Origin: CAZVIK01 sp964627045
Lineage (GTDB): Bacteria > Acidobacteriota > Terriglobia > Bryobacterales > Bryobacteraceae
Assembly: GCA_964627045.1 (NCBI GenBank)
Contig: CAZVIK010000237.1
Location: 1-5,675, forward strand
Direction: 5' to 3'
Length of the DNA: 5,675 nucleotides
Under the pieces are notes generated by a model. The model had not been told where the DNA came from, did not search any database, and worked only from the letters and a program-made list of their open reading frames with translations. Positions 1-5,466 of the stretch are shown in pieces; positions within the stretch are counted from its first letter, which is position 1; each line of letters opens with the position of its first letter. A program made the translations under genes and the position numbers.

Positions 1-136
1 TGATTACCACGACTGCGTGAAAGCAAGTCGAGTGCCAAACGACGGGCGCACCCCCAAGTGCCGTGTGGAAAGAGGCGTGCAATTCGTGTAGTGGACCTGA
101 TTCTCTTCAAATGGGCCAGACGACGCGAAACAAGCC
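1..136. other. Unassigned left-edge sequence upstream of the VWA-like gene
   Basis: No gene can be assigned here. On the plus strand, the frame beginning at base 2 is open from the edge to a TAG at 89-91 (29 codons), and the same frame meets a TGA at 98-100. This could be the tail of a gene cut by the edge, but the translated residues match no family I recognise, and 29 open codons are not strong evidence. The remaining 36 nt before the ATG at 137 contain no clear Shine-Dalgarno sequence and no convincing -35/-10 pair. Any promoter for the downstream gene must lie here or beyond the edge. Confidence 0.4.
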
Positions 137-856
137 ATGCACACACTTCTCATAAGCTTGGTTCTTACCGGTATCATCGAGGCGCCTGGAGCCAAGTCAC
201 GGGCCCTTGTAGAAATACAGGAGACCCGCTGCGACCAGCCGGTAGCAGCGGTGATCATAGTGGCTGAAGGCAGCTCGGGCTGGCAGGGCGAGGCCGCAAA
301 CGATATCGTTGGCGAATTGAAGGCGGTCCTCGGCTCCTGCCACGCGTTGCAGGTCGCCCGGTTTGACGCAGGGCCGGCGCTACAACTTGGCTTTACCGTG
401 GAAGGCGCAAGGCGTGATCTCGTGATGGTGAGGCCGCGCACACCGATGAGGGAAGCGATGGAAACGGCTTTCGCCCTGCTGATCTCCGCTCCAAGCCCGC
501 GCACAATGGTCGTCATAGCTCACGAACAGTTCTATCCCACCACCGTTTCAACAGGCCGTTTGCTCGAGTTGTCTCGGCGGTCGGAGACAAAGGTCCACAC
601 GATCCACCTGGTATCGAACCGCGACAAGGGCGGAGTGTTCCGGCGCCTTGGAAGGTCGTTGAGGAATGGAATCGTCTGGCTCGTTGAAACGCTCGGCTTG
701 GAAGAACGCGGATACTCAGCCCGCGATACCTCCCGCCTGCTGAAGCGCATGGCAGACGCTACGGGTGGAAATGCCTGCGTGGCGGCGGCCGACGAAGCGA
801 GCGGAATTACCTGCGCGGACGCGATCGCCGCCGAGATCGTGGGCCGCACACGCTAG
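137..856 (+). CDS. VWA-like domain protein with degenerate MIDAS motif
   Basis: The 239-aa product looks like a von Willebrand factor A-type fold. A hydrophobic strand at about residues 37-43 (VAAVIIVAE) sits where VWA domains carry the DxSxS metal motif. A 'TPMREAMETAFALL' helix at about 102-115 matches the usual T-P-L-x-A-L segment. A second core strand, MVVIA (124-128), precedes FYPTTVS and a helix, then the strand VHTIHLVS (153-160). The C-terminal segment 'SRLLKRMADATGG' (199-211) matches the end of many bacterial VWA domains, including the VWFA-related proteins common in Acidobacteria. The metal-binding residues are not conserved: EGSSG replaces DxSxS and AHEQ replaces the usual T/S-D-G. 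The start is the first ATG after an in-frame TGA at 98-100, but it has no recognisable ribosome binding site. Residues 1-14 are hydrophobic and could be a weak signal peptide or anchor. The gene converges on the radical SAM gene, so it is not in the same operon. The fold is moderately supported; the function is unknown. Confidence 0.6.
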   Translation: MHTLLISLVLTGIIEAPGAKSRALVEIQETRCDQPVAAVIIVAEGSSGWQGEAANDIVGELKAVLGSCHALQVARFDAGPALQLGFTVEGARRDLVMVRPRTPMREAMETAFALLISAPSPRTMVVIAHEQFYPTTVSTGRLLELSRRSETKVHTIHLVSNRDKGGVFRRLGRSLRNGIVWLVETLGLEERGYSARDTSRLLKRMADATGGNACVAAADEASGITCADAIAAEIVGRTR

Positions 857-924
857 AGCAAGAGACACCTGCCAAGGCTGGCGCCGATGACCGTTGCCGA
901 ACTTCGGTACTTGCTGACTGCCCT
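857..924. other. Spacer between convergent genes
   Basis: These 68 nt separate the stop of the plus-strand VWA-like gene from the stop of the minus-strand radical SAM gene. A bidirectional terminator would be expected. The only symmetry I see is CCGAACTTCGG at 897-907, which is too short and has no T-tract on either side, so no terminator is called. Confidence 0.5.
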
Positions 925-2454
925 CTACCCTGCGCCAACCCTGCCGGCCGAACTCGATTTCGGTCCGGTCGGAATCGTAACCGCGCACTGGTTCGTGGCG
1001 ACCAGATCATCCCACAGGTCCTTGTTATGCCTGCAACCCGGGTCGCCGGCTCGAATGTCATCCAAGTAAGCGAAGGCCCGAGCGCGGCAACCACCACAGT
1101 ATGAGCGGTCCATGCAGGTGGCGCAGTGGTCCCGGCGATCACTGCGGTCGGACAGCACGCCAAAAAGGGGGCACTCCCAGATCTCGGCAAAGGATTGAGA
1201 CCTCAGACTGCCGACCTTTAGGGTGGAGATGTAAACGCAGGGTGTAATGTCGCCATTCGGCTGGATGGCGCAATAGCACCGGCCCGCACCGCACCCGCCG
1301 ATATAGCGGGAAAGAACCATAGTCTGTGTCCCGCTTCCGGCGCCGGCATGTCCCGTTGCGAAGATGCCTTCCGGGGGCGCATAGGCCACACAGGAACGGC
1401 CAAACTGAGGGGCTGTGGAGATAATGCTGATCCTGCCTTCCTGAAGGTGCGCGACGAGCTTCCGCATCAGCCATTCCCGCTGACCGGGCGTCATGTCGGC
1501 ATCGGCCATATGCCTTCCGCGCCCCACGGGAATAAAGTTGAAATGAGACAGGGTGCGGCAGCCGAGAGCAATGGCGAGCTCTACCGTTTCATCTACGGTT
1601 TCAACGTTCTGGCGCGTGAAACAGGTAGCGAGCCCGGTTCGCATCCCACCAGCAACCGAATTGCGGATTCCTTGAATCGACCGCGCCCACGCTCCTGGCC
1701 GGCCCCGGAAGTCATCGTGCTCCCCGGGCACGACGCTGTCGATGCTCACCTCGACGTACTTGACACCCGCCGCAATCAGGCGTGCGACGTTATCTCTGGT
1801 CAGCAACGTACCGTTCGTTGCGAGGGTAGTGTGAATCCCACGCAGCCTCGCGCGCTCGAGGACATACCAGAGATCCTTGGACACCAGTGGTTCACCCCCT
1901 GCGATCGCCAGGAACGGCACGCCCATCGCGCCCATCTGGTCAACAGCCCAGAGCTTCTCCTCCAGCGTCAACTCATCCGGCGCAGGCTTCGGTGTCGCAA
2001 CCTGGTAGCAGTGGCTGCACAGGAGATTGCACGCCTGGGTCATATTCCAGACGACCATGAGCGGCGCTGCAAATCTCTGCGGCGCCGACAGGCCATAGCG
2101 GGCGATGCTCCTCCCGGTGACCGCGAGGGCACGCACCGTGGGTTGGTGGTGGAACAACTTCCTGGTCATGAGCTCATCATCGAGGTTCGCGCGCTTCAGC
2201 GCGTAATCGATAAGGAGTTCGAAAAGGCGCCATTTCAACCGTACGCGAGCGGACAGGCCGGTATTCCTGTAATTCTCGCAGAGCCTCTCGAAGAAACACT
2301 TACCCGTGTTATCGGTTCGGGTCGCCAGGCCGAGAACGTGCCGAACCAAAGGCCGTCCGAGGATGTCTTCCAGCACGTGGTGGGTTGGTTCCGCATTGGC
2401 TTCGAGCCTCCCTATGCGGCCAGCATGCCCATTGGCGGACAAGTCGATTCTCAT
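925..2454 (-). CDS. Radical SAM/SPASM domain protein
   Basis: The 509-aa product is a radical S-adenosylmethionine enzyme with an auxiliary-cluster SPASM domain. The N-terminal 130 residues are polar and probably helical. The core begins at PLMVVWN (131-137). The [4Fe-4S]/SAM motif is C142-x3-C146-x2-C149, within ACNLLCSHCY. The SAM-contact motif GGEP is at 186-189, followed by TNGT (213-216) and VEVSIDS (234-240). The SPASM region runs from about 388 to 474: C388, then G401-x4-C406 (QPNGDITPC), C444-x2-C447-x5-C453-x2-C456, and C474. This is close to the canonical spacing, but with x2 instead of x3 in the last pair. Relatives include peptide-modifying maturases and many uncharacterised proteins; the exact reaction cannot be read. 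The start is well fixed: GGAGGT lies 4 nt before the ATG, and an in-frame TAA (2467-2469) lies four codons upstream. The gene follows the EEP gene after 98 nt, so it may have its own promoter. No small precursor-peptide gene is visible nearby. Confidence 0.93.
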   Translation of the reverse strand: MRIDLSANGHAGRIGRLEANAEPTHHVLEDILGRPLVRHVLGLATRTDNTGKCFFERLCENYRNTGLSARVRLKWRLFELLIDYALKRANLDDELMTRKLFHHQPTVRALAVTGRSIARYGLSAPQRFAAPLMVVWNMTQACNLLCSHCYQVATPKPAPDELTLEEKLWAVDQMGAMGVPFLAIAGGEPLVSKDLWYVLERARLRGIHTTLATNGTLLTRDNVARLIAAGVKYVEVSIDSVVPGEHDDFRGRPGAWARSIQGIRNSVAGGMRTGLATCFTRQNVETVDETVELAIALGCRTLSHFNFIPVGRGRHMADADMTPGQREWLMRKLVAHLQEGRISIISTAPQFGRSCVAYAPPEGIFATGHAGAGSGTQTMVLSRYIGGCGAGRCYCAIQPNGDITPCVYISTLKVGSLRSQSFAEIWECPLFGVLSDRSDRRDHCATCMDRSYCGGCRARAFAYLDDIRAGDPGCRHNKDLWDDLVATNQCAVTIPTGPKSSSAGRVGAG

Positions 2455-2458
2455 TCCA

Positions 2459-2464
2459 ACCTCC
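2459..2464 (-). promoter_or_regulatory. Ribosome binding site of the radical SAM gene
   Basis: GGAGGT on the minus strand is separated by 4 nt from the ATG at 2454. With the in-frame TAA at 2467-2469 it fixes the start of this gene. It shows that the gene can be translated independently of the upstream EEP gene. Confidence 0.75.
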
Positions 2465-2493
2465 AGTTACCTTCACCCGTGTCACGAGGCAAT

Positions 2494-2503
2494 TGGCATG
2501 CCA
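2494..2503. promoter_or_regulatory. 10-bp palindrome in the leader of the radical SAM gene
   Basis: TGGCATGCCA is a perfect 10-bp palindrome 39 nt upstream of the radical SAM start. After one mismatch on each side it continues for two more matching pairs (AA at 2491-2492, TT at 2505-2506). It lies in the only sizeable gap (98 nt) within the minus-strand gene run, where a promoter or operator could sit. A second, 8-bp palindrome, CACATGTG, is at 2526-2533. I see no convincing -35/-10 boxes, so a regulatory role is inferred from position and symmetry only. Confidence 0.25.
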
Positions 2504-2552
2504 TTTTGATGTCGCCCGCTTCGGCCACATGTGATGTGTGAGAGGCGTTGGC

Positions 2553-3377
2553 TCAGCAGATCAGCGACAGATTTGTTGAGAGAGGATAGTGGTCCGATGC
2601 TCGGATCTCGTGATGCACCCTTGTTCCCGAGCAGATGGCCGGTCCTCGAACGAAAATCCAGTCGAGCATCTGACCATTCGGCTTCGTACTGCGGCACTGG
2701 CTGCCCTCACACGCGTCCCTGAACCCCGATGCGAGCAGATAGTCCCGCAATGGGGAGGGTGCATTTCGGGTGTTCAAATCGCCCGCGATCACGACCGGCG
2801 TGTCGTGCGAGTACAGAAGACTGTCGTGGACCACCTCACTCAACTGCCACAGTCGCAGATTGTCGCTTCCCTGGCTCTCAAGGTGAAGATTGTAGATCAC
2901 GAGGCGAGTGCGCCCGATGACCAACTCCACCACCAACGCCATCCTTCCGCCGTGGCGCGGCTGGAACACCGGCCATTGCGGAAGATACCAGCGAGGACGC
3001 CAATAGTCCGACTGCCGGCTAAAACGCAGGATGTGCGGCACGTCGATCTGGCAACGGGCGAACACAGCCTGTCCCTGGAACGCGCGTCCCGTGTTCGATC
3101 CCTGGCTGAGTTCCTCGAACTCGATGCCGAACACGTAGTTAAACTCGAATTGCGCCGCCAGCAGGTCCGCCACATGCCGTTTTCCGGTCCTTCGCGCGTT
3201 GAGATCGACCTCTTGGAAGACGCAGACATCGGGTTGCTCCCTTCGGATGACGTCCATCACTCCAGCCAGGTCCAGCCCTCGCTCGATGTTCCAGTTCAGC
3301 AGTCTGATCTGCTCAGCCTGGCTGCAATTGTGGCGACGGCTGGCATACTGTCCCTGAAGGATTCGATCCAGGCTCAT
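2553..3377 (-). CDS. Endonuclease/exonuclease/phosphatase (EEP) family hydrolase
   Basis: The 274-aa product has the full set of EEP-fold active-site motifs in order: LLNWNIERG (26-34, with N28 and N30), FQEVD (54-58, with metal-binding E56), NLHLES (163-168, with H165), GDLN (199-202, with D200 and N202), LDWIFV (238-243, with D239) and SDHYPL (261-266, with the D262-H263 pair). The family covers metal-dependent hydrolases of phosphodiesters and phosphomonoesters, including nucleases, sphingomyelinases and inositol-phosphate phosphatases. All catalytic positions are present, so it should be active. No signal peptide or membrane segment is seen. The ATG lies 7 nt after the stop of the upstream nucleotidyltransferase gene and lacks a good Shine-Dalgarno, so it is probably translated by coupling. 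Its place in a phospholipid-head-group operon favours a lipid or small-molecule phosphoester over DNA as substrate, but that is inference. Confidence 0.9.
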   Translation of the reverse strand: MSLDRILQGQYASRRHNCSQAEQIRLLNWNIERGLDLAGVMDVIRREQPDVCVFQEVDLNARRTGKRHVADLLAAQFEFNYVFGIEFEELSQGSNTGRAFQGQAVFARCQIDVPHILRFSRQSDYWRPRWYLPQWPVFQPRHGGRMALVVELVIGRTRLVIYNLHLESQGSDNLRLWQLSEVVHDSLLYSHDTPVVIAGDLNTRNAPSPLRDYLLASGFRDACEGSQCRSTKPNGQMLDWIFVRGPAICSGTRVHHEIRASDHYPLSTNLSLIC

Positions 3378-3384
3378 GCGGGTC

Positions 3385-4164
3385 TCAGGCCACGGCCGGC
3401 ACGAGCGCTCCTTGCCGGCTCAATTCGCGGGCGCCGCGGGGCAGCCGAGGATAGACGCTGGTCCGGGCAAATCGCAGATCGGCAACGTCGTCGATTTCAG
3501 CCCAGGGCAAGCCTCGCGTGGAGCAAAATCCCACGCGTAGGCCGCGCGCGATCAGCCGCTGCACCGCCGCGTTGAAAAATTCGTTCACGTGACCTTCAGC
3601 CACCATCGTCCCGATCTCGCGGAACAAAGACGCTGTGATCGCACGCGAAAACACTGTGATCCCGATATACGTCGCGCTGTATTCGTCCGGCGAGATCGCC
3701 TTGCCCATAAGGACCACATCGCCCCCGCGAACGATCACCTTCATCGTCTCATCGCGCCATTCGGGATCCACGATCATGGAGACGGGGCCTTGCGCCGCTA
3801 CGGCGGGCAGGAGAATGTCCGGATGGCACAAGACGTCGGCGTTCAAACAGAGGAAGTCGCAAGGTTCCGCCCAATCGCGCGCCAACCAGAGCGAGTAGAT
3901 GTTGTTTGTCGTAGCGAACTTCGGGTTGTGTATGAAATGGAACGAATCGAGGCAGTGACCGTAGGTGTGGGCGATGTGCTCAACGATTTGCCTCCCATTG
4001 TGCCCGATGACAATTCCGATTTCGGAAACCCCGGCGGCCCAAAGCCCCTCGATCTGATAATCCAGAATGGTCCGACCGCCGAAAGTCAGCAGGCACTTGG
4101 GGAGACCATGCGTCACCGTCTCGATTCTTGTTCCTCGGCCGGCAGCAAGGATGACAGCCTTCAT
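3385..4164 (-). CDS. Nucleotidyltransferase, phosphocholine cytidylyltransferase-like
   Basis: The 259-aa product is an intact single-domain NTP transferase of the sugar-phosphate nucleotidyltransferase superfamily. The NTP-binding signature LAAGRGTR is at residues 6-13, followed by LPKCLLTFGG (21-30) with conserved K23. The segment NPKFATTNNIYSLWLA (80-95) is typical of the LicC-like phosphocholine cytidylyltransferase branch. The metal-binding aspartate is in LNADVL (D110), and WAEIDDVADL (221-230) is the usual C-terminal metal motif. It probably transfers CMP, or another NMP, to a phosphorylated alcohol to give the activated head group used by the CDP-alcohol transferase encoded just upstream. 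The frame is open to 4266, but the start at 4164 is chosen because it places LAAG at the N-terminus, has GGAGGT 6 nt upstream, and forms an ATGA overlap with the preceding stop. Choline, ethanolamine, inositol or glycerol phosphate all remain possible substrates. Confidence 0.9.
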   Translation of the reverse strand: MKAVILAAGRGTRIETVTHGLPKCLLTFGGRTILDYQIEGLWAAGVSEIGIVIGHNGRQIVEHIAHTYGHCLDSFHFIHNPKFATTNNIYSLWLARDWAEPCDFLCLNADVLCHPDILLPAVAAQGPVSMIVDPEWRDETMKVIVRGGDVVLMGKAISPDEYSATYIGITVFSRAITASLFREIGTMVAEGHVNEFFNAAVQRLIARGLRVGFCSTRGLPWAEIDDVADLRFARTSVYPRLPRGARELSRQGALVPAVA

Positions 4165-5465
4165 TTCTCTACCTCCGCGGGCAAGACGCGTCTGGAGGCC
4201 GTCTTCGTCCGCCCGGACGGGCGCGGCAGAAACAGCCTGCGGTTGAAATAGATGGTCACCATCCACGCAACATTGGCTCCGAAAGCCGCCAAGAACAGGA
4301 AGAGCGGCAGCAATCCTAGGACCGCGAACACGAGAAGGTAGTTGATCAGCACGCCTTTCTTCGTCAGAAACTGAAGCTGGCGCACGCTGCGGGAAATCGG
4401 ATTGCCAGTATCGCGCTCGAGCGCGGCGAGGTAGCGCTGTGCGTACTCGTTGGGTCTGTCGGCCGGCGCGGCCAGCCTCCGCTGCACACTAATGACGATG
4501 AAAGAAAGCACGCTGCCAAAGAGCAACGCCGCACCCAGGAACAGGTACACCTCGCCGCCGCGCCGGTATCCGCCAATTGCCATGCCGGCGAAAGCGAGCA
4601 GGTAGGTCGTGTAGTCGATCATTGTCTCCAGCCAGCAACCAAACGCGGACTCTTGAAACTTCAACCTTGCCAGCATGCCGTCGATCTCATCGAACAGGCC
4701 GGAGATGAAGAACAGCACCGCACCCGCGACATCCCAAGGCCATGACCCCTGAGCGAACGAGATCCCGGCCACAGCCGCGACCGCAAGGCCTCCGAAGCTG
4801 ATGGCATTCGGAGTTACCCGTGTACGAGACAGCCATCGGACAGCGGGTCTGCACAGCTTCCGGTTGAAACGTGAATAGATGCCGTCGGTTACCTTGCCTG
4901 ACCGGCACACCAACTCGGCTTCCGCGTGCTTGACCATTGCAGGCGGCCGTAGCGACACTCCCGGTTGCCCAGGCAAAGTAACGACCTCAAACGTTGCGCT
5001 GCGACCCTCGATTAGATCGTCCTTCCGAAACACCGTCGGACATTCGGAAACACGGCTGTCAGGTCCGCAGTCCGCCGCACTGGAGAACCGCACGCTTGTA
5101 CGCGGGTGCTCCGCAGCGACGGAGAGCAGATCAATCACCGCCGACTTGTGCGCCACGTAGTCACACGGCACCCAAAGAAAATGGGCATCCAGCTGCGGCG
5201 CAATGGCACGCCAGTTATCTGGCTTACGGGGATCGAACGGGGCAGCAACCTGCGCCGTTTCGATTCGCGCGGGGTCCAAAGCCGGCGACAGAAGATGCTC
5301 TCGCAGGCCGTCCCTGGACAGGCCCGGCGGGCGCACGAGAAGGACGCGTGTGCCACCGCTGCGAAGGGCTGTCGCGATCACCCGAACAAGCAGCGGCACG
5401 CCGCAAACAGGGGTTTCCAGTCTGTCGATCTCTTCGACCGGCGGTAGTGCGATTACAACTTGCAT
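4161..5465 (-). CDS. CDP-alcohol phosphatidyltransferase with degenerate nucleotidyltransferase-like N-terminal domain
   Basis: The 434-aa product has two parts. The C-terminal half (about 190-410) is an integral membrane CDP-alcohol phosphatidyltransferase. It contains the lead-in DGIYSRFNRK (194-203) and RVTPN (216-220), then the family motif D259-x2-D262-G263-x2-A266-R267-x8-G276-x3-E280-x3-D284. The family consensus has aspartate where E280 stands. Membrane segments are likely at about 221-240, 242-258, 285-300, 306-327 and 371-408 (probably two). The N-terminal 185 residues resemble a nucleotidyltransferase domain (VPLLVRVIATALRSGGTRVLLV at 23-44, WVPCDY at 98-103) but lack the LAAGxGxR loop; residues 3-10 read VVIALPPV instead. 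The length and order resemble bifunctional inositol-phosphate cytidylyltransferase/di-myo-inositol-phosphate-phosphate synthase fusions. The enzyme should join a CDP-activated alcohol, or a CDP-lipid and an alcohol phosphate, at the cytoplasmic membrane. The stop overlaps the next gene's ATG, and the start lies 1 nt after the preceding stop, with GGAGGA 8 nt upstream. Confidence 0.88.
   Translation of the reverse strand: MQVVIALPPVEEIDRLETPVCGVPLLVRVIATALRSGGTRVLLVRPPGLSRDGLREHLLSPALDPARIETAQVAAPFDPRKPDNWRAIAPQLDAHFLWVPCDYVAHKSAVIDLLSVAAEHPRTSVRFSSAADCGPDSRVSECPTVFRKDDLIEGRSATFEVVTLPGQPGVSLRPPAMVKHAEAELVCRSGKVTDGIYSRFNRKLCRPAVRWLSRTRVTPNAISFGGLAVAAVAGISFAQGSWPWDVAGAVLFFISGLFDEIDGMLARLKFQESAFGCWLETMIDYTTYLLAFAGMAIGGYRRGGEVYLFLGAALLFGSVLSFIVISVQRRLAAPADRPNEYAQRYLAALERDTGNPISRSVRQLQFLTKKGVLINYLLVFAVLGLLPLFLFLAAFGANVAWMVTIYFNRRLFLPRPSGRTKTASRRVLPAEVEK
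4171..4176 (-). promoter_or_regulatory. Ribosome binding site of the nucleotidyltransferase gene
   Basis: GGAGGT on the minus strand is 6 nt before the ATG at 4164 and sits inside the last codons of the CDP-alcohol transferase gene. It decides the start at 4164 over an upstream ATG at 4266 in the same frame, which would add 34 residues before the canonical N-terminus. With the ATGA stop/start overlap it points to translational coupling. Confidence 0.8.
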
Positions 5466-5466
5466 C

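Noticed and set aside
4..516. 170-aa minus-strand open frame opposite the VWA-like gene
   Set aside because: Its residues show no domain logic, whereas the plus-strand frame has recognisable VWA-type strands and helices. It is the antisense shadow of that gene plus its upstream sequence.
897..907. Short symmetrical sequence CCGAACTTCGG as a convergent terminator
   Set aside because: The stem is only four to five pairs with a tiny loop, and there is no T-tract on either side.
925..2454. Radical SAM protein as a membrane-spanning-lipid (Tes/Mss-type) synthase, suggested by the lipid neighbours
   Set aside because: The C-N-L-L-C-S-H-C-Y cluster motif and seven-cysteine SPASM region fit the SPASM group, not my recollection of Tes-type enzymes. 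The neighbourhood alone is not enough.
1348..2541. 397-aa plus-strand open frame opposite the radical SAM gene
   Set aside because: Long antisense frames are common in high-GC genes. The minus strand encodes unmistakable radical SAM and SPASM motifs, and this frame matches no family.
2589..3575. 328-aa plus-strand open frame spanning the EEP gene and the end of the nucleotidyltransferase gene
   Set aside because: It lies opposite two genes with full sets of catalytic motifs and has no recognisable domain.
4210..4223. GC hairpin CGCCC-GGAC-GGGCG near the 3' end of the CDP-alcohol transferase gene
   Set aside because: It lies within coding sequence, has five base pairs, lacks a T-tract and is of a kind expected by chance in high-GC DNA.
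4165..4266. 34-residue N-terminal extension of the nucleotidyltransferase from an ATG at 4266
   Set aside because: It would overlap the CDP-alcohol transferase gene by over 100 nt and precede the family's usual N-terminus. The ATG at 4164 has a strong GGAGGT and an ATGA overlap.
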